A stretch of DNA of 64,000 bases from NCBI GenBank assembly GCA_900541585.1, contig UQKD01000015.1, positions 1 through 64,000 of the forward strand, read 5' to 3'. Each line of letters begins with the position of its first letter. Positions within the stretch are counted from its first letter, which is position 1. Positions 35,883 through 45,206 of the stretch are shown piece after piece. Position numbers and translations under genes: made by a program. The notes below the pieces were generated by a model. That model saw nothing but the letters and a program-made list of their open reading frames with translations. It made no database searches and had not been told where the DNA came from. The stretch is from an uncultured Alistipes sp. Its GTDB lineage: Bacteria; Bacteroidota; Bacteroidia; Bacteroidales; Rikenellaceae.

Positions 35883-38195
35883 CTACCGGCAGCTGAACGC
35901 GACGCTTCGGGAGGCCCCGTGTTCGTCGATCACCGTCAGACGGTGACGCCCGGGAGCGGGCCGGACCGACAGTTTGTGCTCCAGCGAGGTCGCACCGAGG
36001 TACCGGTCGTCGAGATGCCAGAACAGCACGGCGTTGCGGTCGCGGTGCACGGCCGTGAAGACGAGGCTCTGCTGCTCTCCTTCGAGCGACTTCGGGGCCA
36101 CCAGCACGCGCCCCGGCTGCGGATAGATGATCTCGATGGGGTCGTTCCCCACCCCGCGGCCCGACAGGCCGGGGTGCAGCGGCGGCAGCGGGCGGTAGTC
36201 CGGGTGCTGTTTCCGGTAATACCACTCCTGCGCGGGCGGCAGAATGAACATCGGCCTGCGGACGATGCGGGCCGGATCGCAGCAGTCGGCCGTCACGCGG
36301 TATTTCAGGTCGGGACTTAAATTGACGATCCGGTGATAGGGGCAGACCTCGGCCGGAGCGGCGGTCCGCGGAATCATCAGCGTATCGCGGTCGGGGCACA
36401 CCTGCGAGGCCAGGAATCCGCTTTGGCGGCATACCACGGCGGGTTCCAGGTCGCCGTAAGGCTCCGCGAACCACTCGCTTCCGGGCAGCAGGCCGAACAC
36501 CTCGAACAGTACGGGCGCGGCATACCCCACACCCGTCATCAGCGGCCGTCCCTCGCCCGAACAGTTCCCGACCCAGACGCCCACGGCGTAGTCGGGCGTC
36601 GCCCCGACGGCCCACGCATCGCGGTTGCCGTAGCTCGTCCCGGTCTTCCAGCCGATCTTCTTCGACGAGGCGAAATACTGCCATTCGCCCTCCTCCTCGG
36701 GGCGCGTGACGCGGCTGATCGCCTCGAACATCAGCCACAGCGCACCCCGCGACAGGGGAATGTCGTCGGCCGCAATGGTCGCAGCGGACGCCATGTCGTA
36801 ATGCGGCCGGCGGATCGTCTCCTGCCCGTTGAGTTTGGCCGCCATCAGCATATAGGCGGCCGTGAGGTCCCACAGCGTAATCTCCGCGCCGCCCAGGATC
36901 AGCGACAGCCCGTAATGGTCGGCGCTGCGGTCGATCGTGCGGAAACCCAGCCCCCGCACCAGCGACAGAAAATTCTCCCGGCCGTATTTGTCGAGCATCC
37001 GCACCGACGGAACGTTGAGCGAACGCTCGACCACCCGGTCGGCGGGAACCGCACCGTCGAACGTGCGGTTGTAGTTCTGGGGCGTGAAATCCCTGTAATA
37101 GGTCGGCACGTCGGGGAAGAGCATCGTCGGAAGCGCCGTGCCGTCGTCCAGCATCCCGGCATAAAGGATCGGTTTGAGCACGCTGCCGCTGCTGCGCCGG
37201 GCGGGGATGACATCGACGCTGGTTCCCGCGCTCCGGTCCCCGGGGTCGTAGACGTTGCCGGCGTAGGCCAGCACCTCTCCGCTCCGCACGTCCATCACCA
37301 CGACGGCCAGGTTGTTGATCCGGTTGCCCCGGTACTGCGCGTTGTAACGCCGGGCCAGCGCGTTCACCCGCCCCTGAAGGTCGGCGTCGAGCGTCGAGCG
37401 CAACGCTCCCGTGCGCATCCTGCCCAACAGGTGCATCGCCTCCATCGGCATCGGTTCGGGAGCTTCGGGCAGCGGCTCCAGCTTGGCCAGGGCGCACGTC
37501 AGGGAGTCGATATGCCCGCCGCTCCGGATGCGGTCGAGCAGCCGGTCGCGCTTCGCGCGCAGCCGGTCGCGGTTGCGCTTCATGTGGATCAGCGAAGGCG
37601 CGTTGGGCAGCACGGCGAGCAGGGCGCTTTCGGCCCACGAAAGGTCCCGCGCACTGCGGCCGAAATAGTACCACGAGGCACTCTCCAGCCCCACGACGTT
37701 GCCGCCGAAGGGTGCATGGGCAGCATACAAAGCCAGGATTTCATCCTTGCCGCAGCGCATTTCGAGCCGCAGCGCCAGCACCGCTTCGACGAACTTTTCA
37801 CCCAGGGTCCGGGGCTTTCCGCCGCGGCTCAGGCGGATGGTCTGCATCGTGAGCGTGCTCGCGCCGCTCTCGATCCGCCCCGCCGCGAGATTCTGCCCCA
37901 CGGCACGCACCAGGGCCAGCGGGTCGACCCCGAAATGGCGGTCGAAACGCTTGTCCTCGTAGGTCGTGACGGCGGTGCGGAACTTTTCGGGCACGCTGTC
38001 CGTCGGAAAGAAACGCCACTGCCCGTCGGGGGCGACCTTCGCCGAGAGCAGCTGCCCGTCGCGGCTCCATACCGTCGCGGAGAACGGCTCGTCGAAGAGC
38101 GTCCGCGGCAGGGCGAAGAAAAAAACCGCGGCGGGCAGCAGGGTAAGCCCGACCGCGAGGAGGCAGATTCCTTTTTTCGACATCATTTTTGACAT
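35883..38195 (-). CDS. pbpC: Penicillin-binding protein 1C (bifunctional peptidoglycan synthase)
   Basis: A 770-residue inner-membrane protein with one N-terminal membrane helix. The GT51 glycosyltransferase domain covers about 40-220, with Glu80 in TYEDKRFDRHFGVD and GASTLTMQTIRL. A transpeptidase domain has the active-site SxxK in SGSVLKPILYAG and KTGTSYGNRDAWAVG. The last 90 residues match the PBP1C-specific C-terminal domain (FILPPAQEWYYRKQHPDYRPLPP). Starts at 38195 or the Met codons at 38186/38183 are possible. It is divergent from an alpha-2-macroglobulin gene, a pairing known from many Gram-negatives. Confidence 0.94.
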   Translation of the reverse strand: MSKMMSKKGICLLAVGLTLLPAAVFFFALPRTLFDEPFSATVWSRDGQLLSAKVAPDGQWRFFPTDSVPEKFRTAVTTYEDKRFDRHFGVDPLALVRAVGQNLAAGRIESGASTLTMQTIRLSRGGKPRTLGEKFVEAVLALRLEMRCGKDEILALYAAHAPFGGNVVGLESASWYYFGRSARDLSWAESALLAVLPNAPSLIHMKRNRDRLRAKRDRLLDRIRSGGHIDSLTCALAKLEPLPEAPEPMPMEAMHLLGRMRTGALRSTLDADLQGRVNALARRYNAQYRGNRINNLAVVVMDVRSGEVLAYAGNVYDPGDRSAGTSVDVIPARRSSGSVLKPILYAGMLDDGTALPTMLFPDVPTYYRDFTPQNYNRTFDGAVPADRVVERSLNVPSVRMLDKYGRENFLSLVRGLGFRTIDRSADHYGLSLILGGAEITLWDLTAAYMLMAAKLNGQETIRRPHYDMASAATIAADDIPLSRGALWLMFEAISRVTRPEEEGEWQYFASSKKIGWKTGTSYGNRDAWAVGATPDYAVGVWVGNCSGEGRPLMTGVGYAAPVLFEVFGLLPGSEWFAEPYGDLEPAVVCRQSGFLASQVCPDRDTLMIPRTAAPAEVCPYHRIVNLSPDLKYRVTADCCDPARIVRRPMFILPPAQEWYYRKQHPDYRPLPPLHPGLSGRGVGNDPIEIIYPQPGRVLVAPKSLEGEQQSLVFTAVHRDRNAVLFWHLDDRYLGATSLEHKLSVRPAPGRHRLTVIDEHGASRSVAFSCR

Positions 38196-38203
38196 ATTTT
38201 ATA

Positions 38204-38211
38204 TATCTTTG
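38204..38211 (+). promoter_or_regulatory. -7 element of the alpha-2-macroglobulin gene
   Basis: TATCTTTG, a perfect TAnnTTTG, 57 nt before the ATG at 38269. No -33 TTG at the right distance; it lies in the 73-bp gap with pbpC. Confidence 0.5.
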
Positions 38212-38268
38212 GTGGAAGATATGCACACCCCGCCGTATCCAACGCAAAGTTACCTAAAAAAACGCACC

Positions 38269-41200
38269 ATGAAAACATTCCGCGCCGCATTGTTTGCCCT
38301 CATCGTCCTGCTGTCCGCCGCATGCAGCCGCCCGGCGAGCGACATCGTCGAGTCGTCGACCAACGGACTTTCGGGCGTCCGGATGCCGGTCCAGGTGACC
38401 CTCCGCGAAGGCGTCGAACTGGCCGAAGACGATCTGGAAGACGCCGTATCGTTCACCCCGGGGGCCGACATCGAAGTTTCCCGTCAGGGCGTGCGGATGC
38501 TGCGCATCGTCCCGAAATCGCCCCTGAAGAGCGATACCCGCTACAAGGTGACGCTCGACGCATCGAAACTTACCGGCGGGAAAGCCAAAGGCGTCGCCGA
38601 GTTCGAATTCTCGACGCCGAAACTGCGTTTCTCCTACAACCCCTGCTGGTTGCAGCAGAGCGACGACCTGAAATACTACGTGCTGGTCGGCGAAACGGTT
38701 TCGTCGGATTACGTCGCCGCCGACTACGTGGAGCAGCGGCTCAAAATCAAGGGACTTCTGAAACCCGAAGTGGCATGGACCCATTCGGAGGACGGCACGG
38801 TCCATAAATACCGGGTCGAGAACATCCCGACCCGCAGCGACGAAAGCTACAAGCTGACCCTCGATTTCGACCTCGACCCGAAGCAGAACGTCGAGATGGA
38901 GGTCCCCCGCAAGGGCGAATACATCGTACTGGACCACACCGTGCAGACCGAGCCGCTGGCCGTGGTCGTCACCTTCTCCGAGCCGCTCAAGCCCAACCAG
39001 GATTTCAAAAGCCTGATCCGCTTCGACCCGAAATTCCGGACCTCGGTCGACCGGAACCGCCTCTACATCTACCCCGAAACGCAACTCACGGGTAATTACG
39101 AGATCGAAATCAGCCGCGAGGTGCAGAACAAGGCGGGGCGCCGGCTCGGCGAAAGCTACGCCTTCACGGCGACGCTGCCCTCGCAGGCTCCCGCGATCCG
39201 CTTCACGGGCAAAGGCTCCATCCTGCCCTCGTCCAACCGCATGAGCCTGCTGTTCGAATCGGTGAACTTCGCCCGGGCGCGGGTGCGCGTGCGGAAGATC
39301 TTCGCCAGCAACCTGCTGCAATTCTTCCAGCGGAACTACTACGGCGACACCTATTTCTCCGATATGGAGTACGTCTCCCGCGTCGTCCGCGACACGACCA
39401 TCGACCTCGGGGGCAAAGCCTCGACGCGGCTCGACCGCACCAACAGCTATTCGCTCGACCTCAGCCGCCTGATCACCGACAGCCGGAAGTCGATGTACCT
39501 GCTCGAAATCAGGGGCGTCGACCCGCTGATTCCGGTCGAGAGCAACGACTACGACTACTATTTCGGCGACTACCGGACCTACGCCGAGCGGTCGAAGGTC
39601 GTCATCCAGTCCGACATCGGCATCATCTGCAAGAGCAGCGGCGACGGAGAGCTGATCGTCTACACTACCGACCTGGTCTCGGCGCGTCCGAAAGGCAGCT
39701 GCAAGGTCCGGGCCTACGACCGCCAGAACCAGCAGCTGGCCGAAGCCGTCACCGACTCCGAGGGACGGGCCGTGCTGAAATGCGGGGACGAACCCTACAT
39801 GGTCCTGGCCGAGGCTAACGGCGACGCGGCCTTCGTCCGGGTGGAACGGGGCGCGGCACTTTCATTGAGCAATTTCGACGTGGGCGGCACGACCGACACA
39901 AAGGGGATAAAGGGCTACCTGTTCGGCGAACGGGGCGTCTGGCGCCCGGGCGACGAAATCTACCTCACGCTGATCGTCGCCTCGGACAACCCGCTGCCGG
40001 AGAATCACCCGGCATCGCTGGAGTTCTACAACCCCAACGGGCAGCTGGTGCAGTCGGCGGTCAGCAGCGGTTCTTCGGACGGGATTCATACATTCAAATT
40101 ACAGACGACGCCCGCCTCCCCCACGGGAATCTGGCACGCGAAGGCGGCCTTCGGCGGCGCGACGTTCGAGAAAAACATCCGCGTGGACGCCGTCAAGCCC
40201 AACCGGATAAAGATCGAGATGCACCTCGGCGACGGACAGACCGTCGACGCCAAGGAGTTCAACGGCCGGCTGACAGCCCGGTGGCTGCACGGCGCACCGG
40301 CCGCGGGATCGCAAGTCACGCTCCTGGCGCAGCTGTCGCAAATCCCGACGCGCTTCAAGGGCTATGCCGACTATTCGTTCGACGACGCCACGAAGCAGTT
40401 CGCCCCCGAGGAGCGGGAGATCGTCTCCGGCACGACCGACGCCGAGGGCACGCTGCAACTGACCACCGACCGGCTCTCCTCGCTGGAAGGGTTGAGTCCG
40501 GGGATGCTGAGCGGCAAATTCACCGTCAAGGTCTTCGAAAAGAGCGGTGACTTCAGCGTCGACCAGCAGATCGCGGCCGTCTCGCCCTACGACGCCTATT
40601 TCGGCATCGGCGTAACCGCCCAGCAAAGCGACTGGGGCGAGGAATACCTCGACAGCAAACGCGACCATGCGCTGCGGCTCGTCCTGCTCGACGCCCGGGG
40701 CCGCCCCGTGACGGGCACGGAGGAGGCGACCGTGACGGTTTACAGGATGAGTTCCTACTGGTGGTGGGACGCCTCGTCGGCGGCCTCCCAGGCCCGCTAC
40801 GCCAAGAGCGCGCTCAACGCCCAGTACAAAACCCTCCGGACCACCCTCTCGAACGGCAGAGGACAGGTCACGATGCGCTGGAGCGCCGGCGATTACGGCT
40901 ATTACCTCGTTCGCGTGACGGGTGCCCGGCAGGCGCATTCGGCGACGTGCGTCGTCTGCGTGTCGTCGTCCGACTACCGGGGCGACGTCTCCTCGGTGAC
41001 CGACGCCGCGACACGCCTGGCCATCGCCCGCGACAAGGACAAATACGTGCCGGGCGACAGGGCGAAGATCACCATCCCTTCGTCCCCGGGCGCACGGGCG
41101 CTGGTGAGCGTCGAGAGCGGCAGTTCGGTGCGCGAAAGCCGCTGGATCGAGTGCACCGACCGGCAGACCTCCTTCGAAATTCCCGTCAGGGAGGGCATGG

Positions 41201-43539
41201 CCCCGAACGTCTACGTCTCGGTGACCCTCGTACAGCCCCACGGCAACACGCTCAACGATGCGCCGATGCGGCTGTTCGGCGTCCTGCGGCTTCCGATCGA
41301 GGACGTCGGCACACGCCTTGCGCCCGTCGTCGAGATGCCCGAGTCGGTGAAGCCCGAGTCGGAAATCACGATCCGGGTCCGCGAGCGGAACGGCAAGCGG
41401 ATGAGCTACGTGCTGGCGCTGGTCGACGAGGGGCTGCTGGGGCTGACGCGCTTCAAGACGCCCGACCCCTACCTCTATTTCAATGCCACCGAAGCGCTGG
41501 GCGTCCGCACGTGGGACCTGTTCGACTATGTGATCGGCGCCTACGGCGGCCGCATCGAGCAGTTGTTCGCCATCGGCGGCGACGCCGAGCAACCCAACAC
41601 CGGAGCGCTCCGGGCGCAGCGGTTCAAACCCGTCGTGCGGTTCCTCGGCGCCGAGAGGCTGGCCGCCGGGAAGACCAACACCCACAGGATCGCGCTGCCG
41701 CCCTACTTCGGATCGGTGCGCGTGATGGTCGTAGCCTCCAACGGCCGCGCCTTCGGCTCCGCGGCGAAGGAGGTCGCCGTGAAAAAGCCGCTCCTGGTGC
41801 AGGCGACCCTGCCCCGCGTGGTCTCCACGGACGAGGAGATCGAACTCCCGGTCACGGTCTTCGCCCTCGAAAAAGGGGTCGGCAAAACCGACGTCCGGGT
41901 GACCGTGAACGAAGCGTTCTCCGTGGTCGGGCCGCAGAGCCGGAGCGTCGTCCTCGGCGACGAGGGAGAACAGGTCGTCACCTTCCGGCTCAAGGCGGGC
42001 CGGCAGACCGGGATCGGGAAGGTCCGCGTCACGGCGGCCTCTTCCGGCGACAACTCCGCCTCGGAGATCGAGATCGACGTGCGGGAGCCGAATCCCTACG
42101 TCACGACCTCGGAGGACCGCATTCTCCAGCCGGGCGAAACGGTCCGGGTGAAGCCCCTGAAAGCCTCCGGGACCGCCCGTCTGGAACTTTCGTCGATTCC
42201 TCCGATCGACCTTTCGCGCCGCCTCGAATACCTCGTGCGCTACCCCCACGGCTGCATCGAGCAGATCACCTCGGGAGCCTTCCCGCAACTCTACCTGCCC
42301 TCCGTCGCGGAGTGCGACGAAGAGATGTTGCAGGACATCGACCGCAATATCAAGAGCGTCCTGTCGCGGCTGGGGAGCTATCAGCTCTCCAACGGAGCAT
42401 TCGCCTACTGGAGCGGCGGAACCTCGCCCTCGGAGTGGGGCACGGCCTATGCGGTCCATTTCATGACCGAGGCCGCGAAATACGGCTACGCCGTCGACCG
42501 GACGACGCTCGACCGCGCGCTCAAATACCTGCGCGGCAGCACCTTCGACAATCCGCTGACGCTGGCCTACGCACAATACGTCCTCGCCCTCGGCGGCACA
42601 CCCGACCGGGGTGCCATGAACCGCCTGCGGGAGAAGTCGGCGCAGGCCGGCAGCGACGCGCGATGGCTGCTGGCCGCGGCCTACGCCCTCGACGGCAACC
42701 GGAAGGTGGCCGAAGAGCTGACTGCACAGACCGCCAACACGGCGGCTCCGAAGGCCGACCCCTACGACGGAACCTACAACAGTCCCGAACGGCAGATGGC
42801 GATCGTGCTGATGACACAGACGCTGTTAGGACAGCGCGAAGCGGCGTTCCGCACGGCCCTCACAATGTCCGACATCCTGAAGAAAGACAAGTGGCTGAGC
42901 ACGCAGTCGACGGCCTGGATGCTCAACACGCTGGTCAACTTCGCCTCCACGGGACAGACGGGCATCGACGCCCGGGTCGGCCGCGAACAGCTGCGGAGCG
43001 CCAAGTCGATCGCCTCCATGCCGCTCACCGCAGAGACCGAGGTGAAGAACACCGGCACGGGCAGCCTCTACCTGGTCGTGAGCCAGAGCTACACGCCCGG
43101 CAAGGGCGAGGAGGCGGAAGCCGCGAGCGGCCTGAAGATCGACGTCCGCTACCGGGACATGAACGGCGCGCCGCTCGACCCGCAATCGGTCGCCGTATCG
43201 ACGGACTTCTACGCCGTGGTGACCATCACGAACACCAGCGGCTACGAGCGCTACGCCGACCTGGCCCTGACGCACATCGTCCCGGCAGGCTGGGAGATCA
43301 CCTCCGAACGTGACCTTTCGGCGGTCACCTACCAGGACATCCGCGACGACCGGGTCCTGAGCTACTTCGACCTCCGGAGCGGCGAGAGCAAGGAGATCCC
43401 GATCAAGCTGACCGCAGCCTACAAGGGCCGCTACTACCTCCCCTCGGTCTACTGCGAGGCGATGTACGACAACTCGGTGCGGGCGCTCCGGAAGGGCGAA
43501 TGGATCGAGGTCGTCGGGCAGACGCCGGCCGGAAACTGA
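38269..43539 (+). CDS. Bacterial alpha-2-macroglobulin, lipoprotein with thioester
   Basis: A 1756-residue lipoprotein (MKTFRAALFALIVLLSAAC). It shows a series of MG beta domains, the alpha-2-macroglobulin family block KGYLFGERGVWRPGDEIYL (about residue 545), MSYVLALVDEGLLGLTRF, and the thioester motif CIEQ at Cys1329-Gln1332 in YPHGCIEQ, followed by the complement-like helical domain (LSNGAFAYWSGG). Such proteins trap foreign proteases in the periplasm after bait cleavage. The start at 38269 is set by the signal peptide; the open frame extends to 37966 inside pbpC. Its function is tied by context to PBP1C, which may repair the wall when the envelope is breached. Confidence 0.95.
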   Translation: MKTFRAALFALIVLLSAACSRPASDIVESSTNGLSGVRMPVQVTLREGVELAEDDLEDAVSFTPGADIEVSRQGVRMLRIVPKSPLKSDTRYKVTLDASKLTGGKAKGVAEFEFSTPKLRFSYNPCWLQQSDDLKYYVLVGETVSSDYVAADYVEQRLKIKGLLKPEVAWTHSEDGTVHKYRVENIPTRSDESYKLTLDFDLDPKQNVEMEVPRKGEYIVLDHTVQTEPLAVVVTFSEPLKPNQDFKSLIRFDPKFRTSVDRNRLYIYPETQLTGNYEIEISREVQNKAGRRLGESYAFTATLPSQAPAIRFTGKGSILPSSNRMSLLFESVNFARARVRVRKIFASNLLQFFQRNYYGDTYFSDMEYVSRVVRDTTIDLGGKASTRLDRTNSYSLDLSRLITDSRKSMYLLEIRGVDPLIPVESNDYDYYFGDYRTYAERSKVVIQSDIGIICKSSGDGELIVYTTDLVSARPKGSCKVRAYDRQNQQLAEAVTDSEGRAVLKCGDEPYMVLAEANGDAAFVRVERGAALSLSNFDVGGTTDTKGIKGYLFGERGVWRPGDEIYLTLIVASDNPLPENHPASLEFYNPNGQLVQSAVSSGSSDGIHTFKLQTTPASPTGIWHAKAAFGGATFEKNIRVDAVKPNRIKIEMHLGDGQTVDAKEFNGRLTARWLHGAPAAGSQVTLLAQLSQIPTRFKGYADYSFDDATKQFAPEEREIVSGTTDAEGTLQLTTDRLSSLEGLSPGMLSGKFTVKVFEKSGDFSVDQQIAAVSPYDAYFGIGVTAQQSDWGEEYLDSKRDHALRLVLLDARGRPVTGTEEATVTVYRMSSYWWWDASSAASQARYAKSALNAQYKTLRTTLSNGRGQVTMRWSAGDYGYYLVRVTGARQAHSATCVVCVSSSDYRGDVSSVTDAATRLAIARDKDKYVPGDRAKITIPSSPGARALVSVESGSSVRESRWIECTDRQTSFEIPVREGMAPNVYVSVTLVQPHGNTLNDAPMRLFGVLRLPIEDVGTRLAPVVEMPESVKPESEITIRVRERNGKRMSYVLALVDEGLLGLTRFKTPDPYLYFNATEALGVRTWDLFDYVIGAYGGRIEQLFAIGGDAEQPNTGALRAQRFKPVVRFLGAERLAAGKTNTHRIALPPYFGSVRVMVVASNGRAFGSAAKEVAVKKPLLVQATLPRVVSTDEEIELPVTVFALEKGVGKTDVRVTVNEAFSVVGPQSRSVVLGDEGEQVVTFRLKAGRQTGIGKVRVTAASSGDNSASEIEIDVREPNPYVTTSEDRILQPGETVRVKPLKASGTARLELSSIPPIDLSRRLEYLVRYPHGCIEQITSGAFPQLYLPSVAECDEEMLQDIDRNIKSVLSRLGSYQLSNGAFAYWSGGTSPSEWGTAYAVHFMTEAAKYGYAVDRTTLDRALKYLRGSTFDNPLTLAYAQYVLALGGTPDRGAMNRLREKSAQAGSDARWLLAAAYALDGNRKVAEELTAQTANTAAPKADPYDGTYNSPERQMAIVLMTQTLLGQREAAFRTALTMSDILKKDKWLSTQSTAWMLNTLVNFASTGQTGIDARVGREQLRSAKSIASMPLTAETEVKNTGTGSLYLVVSQSYTPGKGEEAEAASGLKIDVRYRDMNGAPLDPQSVAVSTDFYAVVTITNTSGYERYADLALTHIVPAGWEITSERDLSAVTYQDIRDDRVLSYFDLRSGESKEIPIKLTAAYKGRYYLPSVYCEAMYDNSVRALRKGEWIEVVGQTPAGN

Positions 43540-43562
43540 ACGACACGGCCCTGAAATAACGA

Positions 43563-43601
43563 AACATCCCCGTAATGTATTGGCATTACGGGGATGTTTT
43601 T
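43563..43601 (+). terminator. Terminator of the alpha-2-macroglobulin gene
   Basis: A perfect 15-bp stem (43563-43577 with 43584-43598), 6-nt loop, then TTT. The arms contain ATCCCCGTAAT/ATTACGGGGAT, shared with the terminator at 3525. It may also stop the convergent GH20 transcript. Confidence 0.9.
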
Positions 43602-43617
43602 GCAGACCGGGGTGGGG

Positions 43618-45195
43618 TTATTCGTCCTTGCCTTCGAAGAAATAGGTGGCGTAGTTCAGCCCCGCCGTATCGTAACATTTGCGCAGGGAGTTCATACGGT
43701 GTTTGAAGTCGTCGAAATCCTTGCGGTCGTAGGACCAGCCCACCTCGGCGATGGCGGCCAGGCGCGGCAGCAGCATGTGCTTCAGGTGCGGGAACGTGGC
43801 GATGTACTCGGTCCAGAGGTTACCCTGCACGCCGAGGATGTAGGAACGCTCCCCGGGCGTAAGCTGGTCGTAGGGGTCCAGTTCGTAGACCTTGCGCATC
43901 GGGACATAGCCGCCGATGGCCATCGGCTCCTTCGCGGGAGTCTTGGTCTGGTAGTAGTCCAGGTAGCAATGGACGTTGGGCGCCATGATGACGTGGTTGC
44001 CGGCCTTGGCCGCCGCAATGCCACCCTTCGAGCCGCGCCACGACATGACGGTCGCCGTGGGCGAAACGCCGCCTTCGAGAATCTCGTCCCAGCCGATGAT
44101 CTTCCGGCCGTGCTCGCGGAGCCACTTTTCCATGCGGCGCACCGTGTAGCTCTGGAGTTCGAATTCGTCCTTCAGTCCCTCGGCCTTGATGCGCTCCTGG
44201 CACAGCGGACACTGCTTCCAGCTCTCCTTCGGGCACTCGTCGCCGCCGATATGGATGAACTCCGAGGGAAAGAGCTCCAGCACCTCGGCGAAGACGTTCT
44301 GCAGGAATTCGAACGTCGTCTCCTTACCCGGGCAGAAGACCTCCTTGCTGATGCCCCAGCGCCGGCGCACCTCGTAGCCTTCGCCCTTGCAGCCCAGCCA
44401 CGGATAGGAGGTGAGCGCCGCGACGGCATGACCCGGAAGTTCGATTTCGGGAATCACCGTGACGTAGCGGTCGGCGGCGTATTTCACGATCTCGCGGATC
44501 TGCTTCTGCGTGTAATAGCCGCTGTGGGGCGTCTTGTCATACTCGTTCGAGGTGTGGTGGTGGCCGATGAGCGTCTCCTTGCGCACCGACCCGACGCGCG
44601 TCAGCTCGGGGTATTTTTTGATCTCGATACGCCAGCCCTGGTCGTCGGTCAGATGCCAGTGGAACTTGTTGAGCTTGTGCATGGCGAGGATGTCGATATA
44701 CTCCTTGACCTCGTCCACCGTCCAGAAATGGCGGCAGGGGTCGAGCATGCCCCCGCGGTGGGCGAAATAGGGTTTGTCGCTGACCGTCACGGCGGGCAGG
44801 ACGCCTCCGCCGTCGACGACCAGCTGGCGCAGACTCTGCAGTCCGTAGAACACGCCCTGCGGCGTACCGCCGCGCACCTCGACGCCCGAAGGAGTCACGG
44901 CGAGCGTATAGGCCTCGGCCTCCAGCGAGCCGTCCACCGCCAGGCGGATGTCGCCCCCGGCGGCGGTCTTCATCACCCCTCCGACGACGGGCGCGACCTC
45001 CCCGGCGAAAATCCGGGCCGAGCGGCGCAGTTCGGCATCCTTGCCGACGCCGATCACAGTCGATGCGGTTACGGTGAAAGTCCCCGCGCCGGGCGTTACC
45101 GAGAGGGGTTTGGGAACGATGCTGGCCTCGGGTCCCGCCCCGAAAGCTGCGCACGACAGACCGACGGCGCACAGCGAAAAAAAGAGTCTCTTCAT
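43618..45195 (-). CDS. Beta-N-acetylhexosaminidase (GH20)
   Basis: A 525-residue exported enzyme (MKRLFFSLCAVGLSCAAFGA) that removes terminal GlcNAc or GalNAc. A GH20b-type N-terminal domain covers about 22-145 (EASIVPKPLSVTPGAGTF). The TIM barrel has HRGGMLDPCRHFWTVDEVKEYID, KFHWHLTDDQGWRIE, and the catalytic Asp319-Glu320 pair in HIGGDECPK used for substrate-assisted catalysis. VQGNLWTEYI is the usual C-terminal block. It is second in an operon, 11 bp after the phosphoesterase gene. Host mucin or GAG hexosamine is a likely target. Confidence 0.94.
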   Translation of the reverse strand: MKRLFFSLCAVGLSCAAFGAGPEASIVPKPLSVTPGAGTFTVTASTVIGVGKDAELRRSARIFAGEVAPVVGGVMKTAAGGDIRLAVDGSLEAEAYTLAVTPSGVEVRGGTPQGVFYGLQSLRQLVVDGGGVLPAVTVSDKPYFAHRGGMLDPCRHFWTVDEVKEYIDILAMHKLNKFHWHLTDDQGWRIEIKKYPELTRVGSVRKETLIGHHHTSNEYDKTPHSGYYTQKQIREIVKYAADRYVTVIPEIELPGHAVAALTSYPWLGCKGEGYEVRRRWGISKEVFCPGKETTFEFLQNVFAEVLELFPSEFIHIGGDECPKESWKQCPLCQERIKAEGLKDEFELQSYTVRRMEKWLREHGRKIIGWDEILEGGVSPTATVMSWRGSKGGIAAAKAGNHVIMAPNVHCYLDYYQTKTPAKEPMAIGGYVPMRKVYELDPYDQLTPGERSYILGVQGNLWTEYIATFPHLKHMLLPRLAAIAEVGWSYDRKDFDDFKHRMNSLRKCYDTAGLNYATYFFEGKDE

Positions 45196-45206
45196 ATTGA
45201 TTCAGG

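Noticed and set aside
40099..42576. Long antisense open frame opposite the alpha-2-macroglobulin gene
   Set aside because: No recognisable motif, biased composition, and it is covered by a well supported gene on the other strand.
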